Shown: positions 1-11,182 of the stretch, piece after piece
Layout: each line of letters starts with the position of its first letter
Position numbering within the stretch: the first letter of the stretch is position 1
NCBI GenBank assembly: GCA_958510825.1
Contig: OY294048.1
Span: 12,231,589-12,295,588, forward strand
DNA length: 64,000 nt
Source of the DNA: Brachypterus glaber
Lineage: Eukaryota; Arthropoda; Insecta; Coleoptera; Kateretidae
Direction of reading: 5' to 3'
Position numbers and translations under genes: made by a program
Notes under the pieces: generated by a model
Seen by the model: only the letters and a program-made list of their open reading frames with translations
What the model was told of the DNA's origin: nothing
Database searches by the model: none

Positions 1-260
1 TTTTGTGTTTAGGTTATTTTTTACCATGTTAAAATTGTAGCTTGGTTACTTGCAGTGAAAAAGAGAAGACATGACTATAAAATATATCAAAATACATATA
101 ATTTGTTCTTAGAATTTTAAAACTGTAATGCCAACCCGAAACAAAAATCCCTAAATCAGTGATCAATTTAAATGTAAGTTTTGTTTAATTTTAGAGTAAA
201 ATAGAAAAAATTGTATAAAGTACTAGTTTCATAAGATACGTTTTTAGCGCACGAGTACAA
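1..260 (+). repeat. interspersed repeat, partner at 45400-45680
   Basis: Shares GGTTATTTTTTACC, GTGATGCCAACCC or a close variant, CAAAAATCCCTAAATCAGT and a GTTTCATAAGATACG-like end with 45400-45680. Its left end is cut by the window edge. Confidence 0.7.
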
Positions 261-1345
261 GTTTAGAAAACGAGCCGCTTGCTAGTACTTTAATATACTC
301 TCGAATATCTTATTATAGCAAGTATATATTATATTTTATTTTTCAAACTTGTTGTAGGTGCAATATATTTTATCTGATCCATCATCGTCAAAACTTTATA
401 AAAACTTATTTTTTATTAACTTAAAGCCATCATAGAATAAATATTGACTGATATTCTTGTTAAAAGTTGTTGACGCTTTATAACTTTCTGGTAAGAAAAA
501 ACTACTTGTAGTCAGAGAGCTAGTGACAATTTTTATTTCTTTATTAAAAACAGTCTTTAAAAAGTGCCTTTGACACTGATTTTTAATGTTACATATTTTT
601 TTATGTATCTAATTATTTTTCGTCTAGGACGTTTTTTGGTGATTTTGGAAAATTTGAAACTACCTTATTATACGTGTTTCAGCGCTCGCAATTTTGAGCG
701 CTCGGATAAATATGAACACGAGACTATGACGTATGAACTGTATTTTAAGGGTTGAAAATAATAGATAAACGAGACGGTATGGTAGAAAAATTATTACTTT
801 GGAGCTAGCGTGTGTTGATCTTCGACTAGTCGATTCTTCTTGTTGCTTGCGTAATATCTCTAACCACAAGTTACACGCACGGTACACGAATAACCCGATG
901 TATAATTAATATGTAAAGTTTATAAATAACTAATAATAAATAATTTTAGTGAACGGAAACATATATTTTAAAACGACAATAAATAAGACAGAAGCCAGAT
1001 ATCTTTCAATTGAACCGTGCGGGTTTTTTAGCACTATACATTTTAATTCAAACGCGGACAGACATAGACATCCACGAATAAATAAGTGAACTACTAAATT
1101 TAAATCAAGAATATTAATTTACTAGAATTAAAAACTATTATACTAAAATAAAACTAACTATACTTAACAATACTCGTCTAGTGCCATAGGCGCCCATTTT
1201 TAAAAATTGCAGATGGGCAAAAATTTTTGAAGTAAAAAAATAAATATAAAAGTAATATATTTTTTTAATAAAAAAAGACTAAAAATATGTTTTAAAAATT
1301 TTAAGCTTTTAAAATATTTACAAGTTTAGACAATACTTTAAAAGG
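261..1345. other. no gene seen
   Basis: AT-rich DNA. A weak hairpin (235-310) related to 45630-45730 opens it; nothing else is recognised. Confidence 0.5.
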
Positions 1346-1353
1346 GTCCGCCC

Positions 1354-2060
1354 TAGGGTGAGTCAAAAAAACCGACTATTTTTTTTTTACTTTGTACTCT
1401 GAAAAATCGGTTGCTAGACACCTCTAGAAAATTCTCACCAAATATGAGCTCTTAATTTTGATAAGAAGGTCCTCCGCTTTAGAATTTTCCATTTTTTCCT
1501 CAGTATTAGAAACAAAAATTCATATCTCTTTGACAAAAAGTAATTCTCCCCATATTCTTGTAGGAAATCGAACGCTCTACAAAAAAGGTCTCTTACAATT
1601 TTATCGTAAACCTCACCGTTTAAAAGATATCAAAGGTTAAAGTTTGATTATTTTAAGAGACATTTCAGTTTTGCTTATGAATTTTATAACTAGCTTAGAA
1701 AAAATTGTTATGAATTGCGCAATTCATAAGCAAAACTGAAATGTCTCTTAAAATAATCAAACTTTAACCTTTGATATCTTTTAAACGGTGAGGTTTACGA
1801 AAAAATTGTAAGAGACCTTTTTTGTAGAGCGTTCGATTTCCTAGAAGAATATGGGGAGAAATAGTTTTTAACGAACAGTTGTCAAAGATATATGAATTTT
1901 TGTTTCTAATACTGAGGAAAAAATGGAAAATTGTAAAGCGGAGGACCTTCTTATCAAAATTAAGAGCTCATATTTGGTGATAATTTTCTAGAGGTGTCTA
2001 GAAACCGATTTTTCAGAGCACAAAGTAAAAAAAAATAGTCGTTTTTTTTGACCCACCCTA
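1354..2060. mobile_element. hAT-type foldback element with exact 8-bp TSD
   Basis: This is a 707-bp near-perfect palindrome with arms of about 330 bp (left to about 1680, right from about 1712) around a short spacer. Ends are TAGGGTGAGTC and GACCCACCCTA. The flanking 8 bases GTCCGCCC are identical on both sides (1346-1353, 2061-2068). An 8-bp target duplication with TAGGGTG-type ends is the signature of the hAT superfamily. No transposase is present, so it is non-autonomous. The 60-codon open frame inside is a by-product. Confidence 0.85.
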
Positions 2061-2354
2061 GTCCGCCCTCTTCTATTATGGGACAAGGGGGCAAACATAT
2101 CTAGTAAAAACTAAATAAATAATATACGTTTGGAGTAAAAAATAAAAATAAAATAAATAAAGTTCATCCTTACTTAAAAAGTTACGAAGTGATTTAAGAT
2201 GCTTGTAGTCGGAAGAATTTAAGTAATCAACAAAGCAGTCCATATTCTGAAAATTAGGGATACGTAGACCCTACAGAGAGCATTCAAATAAAATATGAGC
2301 TAAAGATTCATATCAATTTTTATCATGTTACACATTGTACATGTTTCCAAAATA

Positions 2355-2505
2355 TTTATTTATAATACAAGGGCAAAAAGTTAAGTTTTTTGATTGAGTA
2401 GGTTTTTAGAAGCCGAGGGCCGGCCGATCGGGCCGGCCCGAAAATAATAAACCTACGAAATCGAAATTTAACTTTTCACCCGTGTATTGTACAATATTTT
2501 TTATT
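2355..2505. mobile_element. hairpin element with a GC-rich loop
   Basis: The arms ATAATACAAGGGCAAAAAGT and ACTTTTCACCCGTGTATTGT, then GAGTAGGTTTTT and AATAAACCTAC, are inverses. The loop GGGCCGGCCGATCGGGCCGG is a GC-rich palindrome unlike its surroundings. Confidence 0.65.
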
Positions 2506-2599
2506 CTATTGTTACTAATTATAATAAATTATTAAAATATACTTAATTTTAATTTGCAAAAAGTATTTCTTTTTAGTGTCTTAATACTTTTTTAGTTAT

Positions 2600-2910
2600 C
2601 CATGACAAATTGCTATCCAATCAAATCGCTAAAAAAACAATTAAATCGTTTCTTTTGCGTGCGGTTTAATTTTCAAGTAAAAAAAGCTATAGCTTGGTGA
2701 TTAATTTCTGTTAAAATGTGTCTGTTATAAAAATAGTAATACTTCTGAACCGTTCTATGAATATTATAAATATTGAAATTGATTTTACAATTGAAATTTT
2801 ATGTTTTTAATTTATTTTAGTGGATGAATACAGATTAATCAGTTAACATATATTTTGAGGTTATGTTATAGAAGAAATTTTTATTTTGTATGAAATGATT
2901 ATAATTACTG
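2600..2910 (+). repeat. direct repeat, partner at 4287-4590
   Basis: CATGACAAATTGCTATCCAA opens both copies, and TGAGGTTATGTTATA lies near the end of both. No coding content. The two copies are about 1.7 kb apart in the same orientation. Confidence 0.75.
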
Positions 2911-3520
2911 AATCTGCTCAAAAAGAACAGTTAGTTCAAGACCAAAAGTGACCTAAAGGTCATATTTCTTTATAAATATTACAGTAAAGGTAAAGCATCT
3001 TTTTTTTTAGAATCAATCGAATAAAAAGTCTTTTTATGCAATGCCTAAGTTTTTACAGCAACACATCCGAGTTTGTGCAATAATACGGGTCATGTATATT
3101 GGCATTCTTATTTTTAATTAGAATACCCCAGCGAAATTCCGGTTATGAGTTATGAAAATAAATACGGAAACATATAAACATAATATTTTTGTATATATTC
3201 TATATGTTCTTATATATTATATATGTTTTTGTGTTTATTTTTAATGTCTATTATTCATAACAGAATTTTTTATGGTATTAAGACACACGATTATTTATGG
3301 CAAAACTAGTATACTGGGTAGTTGCTGTTTATTAAGCTTTGCAAGTCTTCGGTAGGTATGTAATTTATTGCGATATGACGTGGGTAATGTTTTTTTTAAG
3401 TTAAATTCGTCCTGGACGTCTGAATATTTTTTATTTAGAAAATTATTTTATTTTATAATAATATTTCCTACAGGATGCTTCTTGAAATTTATTTAGGAAT
3501 ATTTGTGATAAACACTCGGA
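2911..3520. other. no gene seen
   Basis: AT-rich, with a local TATATGT-rich stretch near 3170-3230. Nothing else. Confidence 0.5.
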
Positions 3521-3524
3521 AATG

Positions 3525-3652
3525 AAGCAAATAATAACTTTATTGCGTTACATAATCAGGCCAACGTTTCACCTAATATTTAGGCTTCCTCAGGGCTGAA
3601 TATTAGGTGAAACGTTGGCATGATGTAATGCAATAAAGTTTTTATTAGCTTC
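3525..3652. repeat. hairpin
   Basis: CCAACGTTTCACCTAATATT and AATATTAGGTGAAACGTTGG are inverses around a short CTTCCTCAGGG loop. Outer AATAACTTTATTGCGTTAC also pairs with its inverse. Confidence 0.75.
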
Positions 3653-3721
3653 ATAAATTAAAAAATCAAAAAAAAATATTTTTTCAAAAAAAGGAAAATT
3701 TTCAAAAAAATATTTTTTTCA

Positions 3722-4010
3722 CGAGTCTTGGCCCATTTAACCCCTTACCCCACCTCCATTTTCACCAAAAACAATTCTCAGCTCAGAACTTTGGATAAGG
3801 AACCTATGGTCCAAATCTTTAGTCCAAATCTTGGTCACAAATTTCTCGGTAGACCTAATTTTGAAAATATTTTTACTCCTTGGGAAATAAAATTGGTAAA
3901 ATTGTTGAAATGGTACAGTTTTAAACGACTTGACAAAATATGTGCAAAAGCGGCTTTTGCTAAAATGAACTGCATGCACTTCAAAGAAAATTAACTTTTA
4001 GTCCCAAATC
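3722..4010 (+). repeat. ACCAAAAACAAT / GGTCACAAATTT family repeat
   Basis: TTTTCACCAAAAACAATTCTC, shown here in part, then GAACTTTGGATAAGGAACC and GGTCACAAATTTCTCGG, match blocks at 34490-34620, 46073-46105 and 54915-55030. The 88-codon frame across it is not a gene. Confidence 0.5.
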
Positions 4011-4286
4011 CCATTTTGCCCTTTGATATGTTCTGTCTTTGATTATTATCCTTGACTTCCACTCCTATTAAAATTAATATATACATAGTGTTTTAAATTT
4101 CCTACAAAAACGCTCTAAATAGGAGAGGAAATCGAGAATAATAACACTGAACAGCAAAAAATACTGCTGTCAACAAAATAATACTTTCCCATTTGGGCCT
4201 TTAAAACAAAAAAAATTTTTTTTAATCAATATTTTTTTTTTTCAAAAAAGTTTTTTTTTCGAAAAACGAAAAACAAAAAAAAATAA

Positions 4287-4590
4287 TCATGACAAATTGC
4301 TATCCAATCAAATCTCTAAAAAAAATATTTGAATTGTTTCTTTTGTGCGGTTTCATTTTCAAATAAGCTTAGTGTTTTGATTAATTTGTGTTAAAATGTG
4401 TTTGCTGTTAAAATAATAATAGTTTTGAAACCGTTCTATAAATAATATTTATATTTAAATTAATTTTACAATTAAAATTTTGTGTTTGTGATTTATTTTA
4501 TTGGATGAATTCAGATTAAACGGTTAGCCATATATCTTGAGGTTATGTTATAAATTATTTTTTTATTTATATGAAATAGTTATAATACTT
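4287..4590 (+). repeat. direct repeat, partner at 2600-2910
   Basis: Second copy of the CATGACAAATTGCTATCCAA repeat, diverged by scattered substitutions and small gaps. Confidence 0.75.
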
Positions 4591-5023
4591 GTACCTGGGA
4601 CAAAGGGACAAAAAACTGGTGTACCAGGGTTTTCGCATTCGGCCGAAAATATGGATTATATACGATGTTAATAAAATACAAACAATTGTATGGTTGAGTT
4701 TTACAGAAAACACCTTCGTCGCGAATGTGAAATTCTAGTAAATTTACGTATGCTATCCTTTTTCTAAAAAAAAATGTATATTTTATAATATGTACATTTT
4801 GGTTGTTTTGACAGTAAAAAAGACTGATAAATTGCCTACAAAAAGTTCTGGGTCATTTTTTTTCCTAAGACTATAACTCTCGGAGATATAACCATTCAAA
4901 TAAAAACAAATGTATTATTAGTACTGGATTCTTCTCTAGATTTATACTAATATCAGAATATATGTTTCAAAGTTTATTGTAGTAAATCAATATATGAAAC
5001 AAAATCGCCCTACAGTTAAAATA

Positions 5024-5962
5024 CAGGGTGATTCAGAAATAAGGTGAAAATTTTAAAGGGAAGATTCTAGGTCAAAAAATATGAAAAAAAACTTCCTATA
5101 AAGTTTGGTTCCAAAATGAGCCCTAAGGGAGCTTCGACCCGCTTAAGGGTACATCTGAAAAGTAGTTGTTATTTTATATCTCCGGATATAACTATAGTAA
5201 CGATATTTTGTACATTTTTGTAATTTTTATTTGATAACTTTTACCGAGGACGTGTAAACAGAGGGGTCATATTACTTTTTACCCCAAACTTTTTTTTTAC
5301 CTTTTCTCAATAAAATATTAATCTTTAATTAAAAATACATAAAAAAGTTACTTTTTATGTATTACTGTAGGGTCAACCGTTTTCCAGAAAATTGCAATTA
5401 AAAATGCAATTTCACGTTCTGAGAATCAAAAATAGAAACTAAAAAATGCAACAATAATTTTATTTTTGCACGAACAAGACTAAAACCTAATTTTACGCTT
5501 TCATTTTCGGGACTAAACTTGCCGTTTTTCTCCATAGGGGATAAAAATCACTGCAACCTTGATAATATTAAAATATTATACTTACTATGTGCTTTGCTGG
5601 TTCAAAAATTGGGTTTGGTGGTGTTTTGTAATACATTAGCGATTCAAACCAATTTATTTGATTTTAACAAAGAAAACCTTTAAAAATAACATTGTTATAA
5701 CAATTTATACATAACTTAAAATTTATCATCTTCGTCCATTTTTTTGACGTTTGTGTCAACCATATTAAAAAACAATTGAAATCGCGATAGCCATGAAACT
5801 GACTTTTCGCAATTTACAGGCATCTTGATTAAATTACGACGCGTGGTGTTTAATTTTAATTTTATCTACCTACCTAAATTATGTTTGGTCACGCAAAAAA
5901 TAGTGTAAATAACTATTTGACCACTTTAATAACGCGTGATTTGTGTTAGGTGAATCACCTTG
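5024..5962. mobile_element. candidate CAGGGTG-family element
   Basis: Left end TA-CAGGGTGATTCAGAAATA and arm AAAACTTCCTATAAAGTTTG, then ATGAGCCCTAAGGGAGCTTC. It shares the internal phrase AATACATAAAAAAG, then TACTGTAGGGTCAACCG. The right end GGTGAATCACCTTG-TA is a plausible but weak partner. Confidence 0.5.
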
Positions 5963-6311
5963 TAATGTATGCGATGACCAACCCTGAATCAGATCTTTAA
6001 GGGTTTAATTCCCATGGACGGAAAAGTCCTTTTTTATCTTCACAGTGTATTTAACTATATATTTCTCGTTATTCATTATTTTTCTTTTATCCCGGTTTTT
6101 CACCCTTATACAAACTAAAAAGTTATCAGTAACCTAAAGGCATTTTAATTTCCGTTATTGATTTTATCTTTCCTAAATCTATTAAATTTTATAACTTTTG
6201 CTTAGCTATACTTTTTAAAAAATATAAATTATGGATTCAAAAATTTTAATATTTCCACTATCTAAATATTAATTACACAGGCCCCCTAAATATAAAAAAA
6301 CTTCGGTTATG

Positions 6312-6736
6312 CACGGAAAAAAAAAATTATAGCTAGGAGCGCTATAACACACATACCAAGCAAATTATAATCGCTTATTATATAAATACAAGGCTTTCTC
6401 TTACAATTATGGCAGTCAGTGTAAAAATTTATATGAAATACTTTAATTGTTTAGAGAATAATAAAATATAACAAATAGTATGGCATTTATAGCTTAAATA
6501 GATTTAATTATTGTCCGTGCTAATAATTTTTATAATATAATAAAATTTCTGTAAATTTATAATAGTGCCTGTAATAAATATAATCGTGTCTGTAATATAT
6601 ATAATCGTTTCCAATTTATTTTTAACATTATTAGTTATTGTGTCCCTTATAATCTATAGCTTAAATCACTATAATTTGCCACTGTTACCAAATATCTTAT
6701 AATGTATAGCGCAGAGCCCACTAATTTCTTTCCGTG
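6312..6736. mobile_element. CACGGAAA MITE, copy 1
   Basis: 425 bp, nearly identical to 19561-19984 over its length. Ends are CACGGAAAAAAAA and TTTCTTTCCGTG, with TG on both sides. No coding content. Confidence 0.75.
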
Positions 6737-6754
6737 TGTCACCATCATCATACA

Positions 6755-7014
6755 TGTTTGTTTAACCTCGTACTATTCTACTTAATTAAGCATCCCCTAT
6801 GTCCAGGACTTGTGTGGGCTAGTAGTAGAGGGAACAACCGGCTTATACTGACTTTCGAACCAGTTTCTAGGGAGTGTCCGTTTCACTTATCGCCTTCGCC
6901 AAATTTCAATTATTAATTAACTGAAAAAGGCAAAATCGGCGCCAGTGAGAATCGAACTCACGATAGTAGACTTGCTATGCATACGCGCTAGCTAGCCACT
7001 ACGCTATGCCTCCC
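6755..7014 (-). mobile_element. tRNA-derived SINE, copy 1
   Basis: Read on the minus strand it starts GGGAGGCATAGCGTAGTGG (box A-like). It then has the box B-like GTGAGTTCGATTCTCAC, the junction TGGCGCCGATTTTGCC, a body with CCTCTACTACTAGCCCACAC, and an end near TAAACAAACATG. Its tRNA-like head is an RNA polymerase III promoter, not a usable tRNA. Confidence 0.8.
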
Positions 7015-7506
7015 ATAACTTATAAGTAATAAACTCTGAAAATTCCCACTGACCCCCAAAGTTCTTCAAACTACTTCAAAAAGAATATTGGACTAGTAGA
7101 CCAAGCGGTATCTGTTTTAGGTTGGTTGAATCGGATAGTATTCTACATTTTTGGATAAATAGGTCCAGAATATCACTAGAAATGATAATTTCACTATACG
7201 CATAAAATTGTATTGAATTTTATACATGATAAAATTGGTTGCAAATCGAAAAAATAATAATTATTATTGCAAAAATAGTAAAAATCGCAAAAAAAAGGTA
7301 AAGAAAAAAAGTTTTTTGGATTTTTTTTTCGGATACTTAAATTATACATAAAACCTTTAAAATTTGCCCAAGAAAACTTTATGGTGTGCTGAATCACCAC
7401 ACCAAATTTCATCAAAACCGGTGCACCGCGGTGCACCTGTGCTGAATCTTTTGAAAATGCTCTAGCACCCAAACTATAGATTTCTAAAAGTAAAGAACGA
7501 GGCAGA
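7015..7506. other. no gene seen
   Basis: AT-rich. A small GGTGCACCGCGGTGCACC palindrome lies at about 7420-7438. The minus-strand 92-codon frame has no recognisable domain. Confidence 0.45.
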
Positions 7507-7980
7507 AAGAAAAAAGAGAGACATATAATTATTGAGATAAAGAGAGAGAAAAATATGGAAGAAGGTTAACTTCTAAGTTTAAAAAGTAAGGGAGAGAGAA
7601 AGAGAGCGAAAGAGAGAGAGAGAAGAGAGAGAGAGAGATAACGGGAGAGAAATAAAGAAGAGAGGGTTGGATATTGAAAGAGAGAAATAAAGAAAAAGAA
7701 AAAGATAAAAAGTGAGAAAAAGATAGAGGAAGGTAAAGAAAGAAAGAAAGAAAGAAAGAAAGAAAAGAATATAGAAACAGATTTCTGTGAAAAAGATAGA
7801 AAGAATGAAACATAGAGATACACAAATATAGTGGGAGAAAGGGAGAGAGAAATATAGAAAAAAGAGAGAAAAGGAAAGAGGGCGAGAAATAAAAGGGTAA
7901 AAGAAAAAGAAAGAGAGAAAGTGAGAGAAACAAAAAGAAATAAAGATAAAGTGAGAGAAAGCTGAGAGAAAGAGAGGTAA
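7507..7980 (+). repeat. purine-rich (GA) low-complexity tract
   Basis: About 470 bp of GAGAGAAA, AAAGAAAG and similar runs, almost pure purine on the plus strand. Overlapping minus-strand frames rich in Ser, Phe and Leu are artefacts of this composition. Confidence 0.9.
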
Positions 7981-8245
7981 TTTCCATAGTCGCTATACGG
8001 ACTCTAAATAAGATTGATTTTGACTTAATTCAGGGACTCTAGTACTTGCGACTATTTCTCTAGTTTAACTAGGCAGAATGAGTTAAATCGAACCTAATAA
8101 ACCTAGAAATTGTGACGTTGAAAAGTAATCAAGCGCAACCAGGGAATGCGGAAGTAAAATTTAATCCGGAAATTGACTTTTAATATCCAGTTATTTTTGA
8201 TACTTATTGAAATATGGTAACTTTATTGCATTTCCTGTAGATCAA

Positions 8246-8350
8246 TAATACTACTTAATCACGAGACTTTATTTCAACTTTAACTTTAATTTAACTTTAA
8301 TTATTTTAACAATAATACTACTTAATCACGAGGCTTTATTTTAACAGACA
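8246..8350 (+). repeat. 65-bp direct duplication
   Basis: AATAATACTACTTAATCACG, then AGACTTTATTTCAAC, recurs 65 bases later as AGGCTTTATTTTAAC. Confidence 0.8.
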
Positions 8351-8464
8351 GTTTTTACAGATATCTAAGATGAAAATTTTCAAAAATAAAATGCTGTTGA
8401 AACCATCAAAACATCTTTAAAATGAGGGATTGTTTATAATCGTTTTAATGGTGGAGGCCGCTAG

Positions 8465-8605
8465 CAAACAACTACAATATTTAAAGAAAGCTTTGACACA
8501 GAGACTTAAATTTTGGACCAAAGATTTTCAACTTAGCAAAAAACTTTTGATTAAAATTTCAAGTCTCTATGTCAAAGCGTTCTTGAAATATCGTAGTGTA
8601 AATTT
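8465..8605. repeat. hairpin
   Basis: AAAGCTTTGACACAGAGACT and AGTCTCTATGTCAAAGCGTT are inverses, extended by AACTACAATATTT and AAATATCGTAGTG. The open frame here is incidental. Confidence 0.7.
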
Positions 8606-9262
8606 GTTATCGAGTTTATTCATTTTAAAAATTCCACACTGTATAATTAAATTCACATCTAAGCATACATATTTCCTGTGGAAAGATCGGAGGATGATAA
8701 CTATATTCATCATCCTCATAAAAAATTAAAATTTTGTTTTGAAAGGACTTTAAAACACGCCCAAGATTTCATTGGTTAAAAATAAAAGTAAACTGACCTG
8801 TTAACAGCTTGTATTAGATTGATAAGAACATAGACAAAGGGAAAATTTCCACAAAAAGGCCCTTTGAAAGATGTTGCTAATTACGATTAAACTTCAAAAA
8901 GGTTAGCAATAAAAACTGCAGGGGTATACTTTAGATTTTTCTTAGACACGGTAAAAAATAATTAAGGACGGCAATAGTCGATCTCTATAAGAGCGAAATG
9001 AGGCTCCTAAAAAACTACCTGTTTGAGCGGTTTCATAATAAACTATTGCTGTAAAGGCACAATAAAAAACACGAATCTTATTACACAATAAACAAGCCAT
9101 AAAGATGTTAATTGCTTCGCATGACGTATTATACTCGTTGGCTAGTGAATTAAGTTTTTCCTCGTAAACAAGACGTTTCCCGAAATATTATACTTTCCTC
9201 CATTCATTTAACTGGCCTGCAAATGAAAACTTTTTAAAAGCATTTCGTTAAGCTATCTTATA
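8606..9262. other. no gene seen
   Basis: AT-rich single-copy-looking DNA with no feature. Confidence 0.4.
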
Positions 9263-9804
9263 CAGTGCGGTCCAAAAGTCATTCCCCCCTCTGAACTTTT
9301 GAACGAGTGGACTATGGAATTTAAAGCATAACTTCTAAAATGTGGGCATGTGGCGATTTTTTTTAATGGAAGGGGGGTCATGTGGTACATGATTTTAAAG
9401 CGTATAAAATTCTCTATTTAACTGTATATTTTTTGATTTTTCAATTTTTTTGATAAAAAATTCAATTTTTTAAGATTTTTTTTTGTAAATTTTTAGTTGT
9501 ATTAATTAAAATAAGTTTAATAGTATAATTTACGTTTTTGCATCATGAAATTAATGAATTTTTAAAAACTGTTGATTTTTTAAAGAAATGCCCAAGAAAG
9601 AATGAGTATTTTATAAGCCTTAAGATTATGTATCACATGACCTCCCTTTCCATTTAACAAAATTCCCTTCTGTTCACATTTTAAGAGCTGAAAATATTAA
9701 ATATATACAAATAGATAGTTAACGTTGTTTTATTTACGAGTTGCAAAAGTCAATATCTCAACTAGTTCAAAAGTTAAAAGGGAGTGAATTTTAGTCCGCG
9801 CTAT
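9263..9804. mobile_element. MITE, CAGTGCGGTCC family, copy 1
   Basis: The left end is TA-CAGTGCGGTCCAAAAGTC and the right end a degraded inverse (TTTTAGTCCGCGCTAT). The arms carry AACTTTTGAACGAG and its inverse. The interior shows the family's T-rich block and the phrase about CATGTGGTACATGATTTTAA. Confidence 0.7.
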
Positions 9805-9974
9805 GTTTATAGACGCCTAGTGATAATTTAAAACTGCCTTTAGTTTCCTCATACCGCGTTTTTACAACCGCACTATGGACCAGAGGTTTTTAGGAGTCCA
9901 TAATTTGCCTTATGGCTAAATTTCCTTTTGAGGGCGGCGTGCTTCACCATGTTATCTATTATCTAGCGACGCAC

Positions 9975-10665
9975 CAAGAATAATATATTCTATAACTAGT
10001 ATGGAATCGACAATATTCCGCGCTAGCGGAAAGTTTGGCATACGAGCCGGCAGGCGAGTATGACGGTCCCGCGAGCGCGGAATGACTATTCCATACGTGT
10101 TGTAGACTATAATTTTTCTTCGACTGCAAATATGAAACACAGTATAGCTTTAAAATGCGGACTTTGTAAATGCAACAAAACATATAATTTTAAATAATGC
10201 AATTAATGTTATTTAATAATTTTATCAAATCAGTACTTAAAGAATATTTTTATTTAATTTTAGCACATATTTACAAATTTGAATGCAAAAATTGAAGGTT
10301 ATGTCAGATTGTTGTGACTGATATCAGGTTTAAATATTTAACAATAGATGGAGCAGTTTTAATTTTTTGAACTAAATTGATAAAAAAACTGGTCAAATAT
10401 TAAGAAAAACTAATAAACTTTATGTAACTTTAACGCAAAACTTTAAATTGCATTAAATTATTCAATATTTCATGGTAAAATATATATCTTTTTGCTTATT
10501 TTGCTACAGTTTTCTTTACTTTTATAAATAAGAGATGGCACCTCATGTGCTCATTCTAACACTTGATACGGAATATTCGTACCGTATCTAGAGCTAGAAT
10601 GGATTTATTCTGTGTTGGAAAAGAGTGTATATTTGCTTACATTCTAAAGCAGTCGTAGAAAAAGC
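9975..10665 (+). repeat. GC-hairpin interspersed repeat, copy A
   Basis: About 690 bp shared with 57098-57792 (same strand) and 18740-19412 (opposite strand). It contains a GC-rich palindromic core, with GGCAGGCGAGTATGACGG and GAGCGCGGAATGACTATTCC, in AT-rich DNA. Further conserved blocks include GTTTTCTTTACTTTTATAAA and TCTAGAGCTAGAATGGA. Open frames across the core are incidental. Confidence 0.7.
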
Positions 10666-10666
10666 A

Positions 10667-10773
10667 ATTTACATCTGTGGATGTGGTGTGATAGCATCAC
10701 CGGTAAACGTTGGCGTTCATTGGCGATTGAGTACCGTGAACTAATAACATCACATCACATGAGATGTAAATCG
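10667..10773. repeat. hairpin
   Basis: GCAATTTACATCTGTGGATG and GATGTAAATCGC are inverse ends, with GATGTGGTGTGATAG and the CATCACATCACAT inverse inside. It abuts copy A of the GC-hairpin repeat. Confidence 0.6.
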
Positions 10774-11182
10774 CTAGCCAGATAATAATGGCATAATGGA
10801 ATTACTGTTCCATAATGAATTTTGCGAATTAACCAACACATTTAAACGTTATAAAAATAGATAGAAATTTGCATAGGCAGCGTATAAAACAAAATATTAT
10901 ATTCTAAAAGTGCAAGCACGTTTGCATAATAAATTACGAAAATTAAACGCTGCAACAATGTCAGTTATCTGATTATAATTTATAATTTTGGATTTTAGCA
11001 TATTTTAATAAATTAACGCTGATTTATGAACTAAAGACTTAATTGCCAATTTTGTAATTACCCATAATTATATAATTTTATTTTATTATTAAATAATATT
11101 TGATAATCAAATAAAATTTAATAATTTAATAAATATATATGTACCATCCGCGATTTAATTAAACATAACTCCATCGATTTTT

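Noticed and set aside
7529..7987. 152-codon minus-strand frame rich in Ser, Phe and Leu
   Set aside because: It is the complement of a GA-rich low-complexity tract; several frames are open at once and no domain is present.
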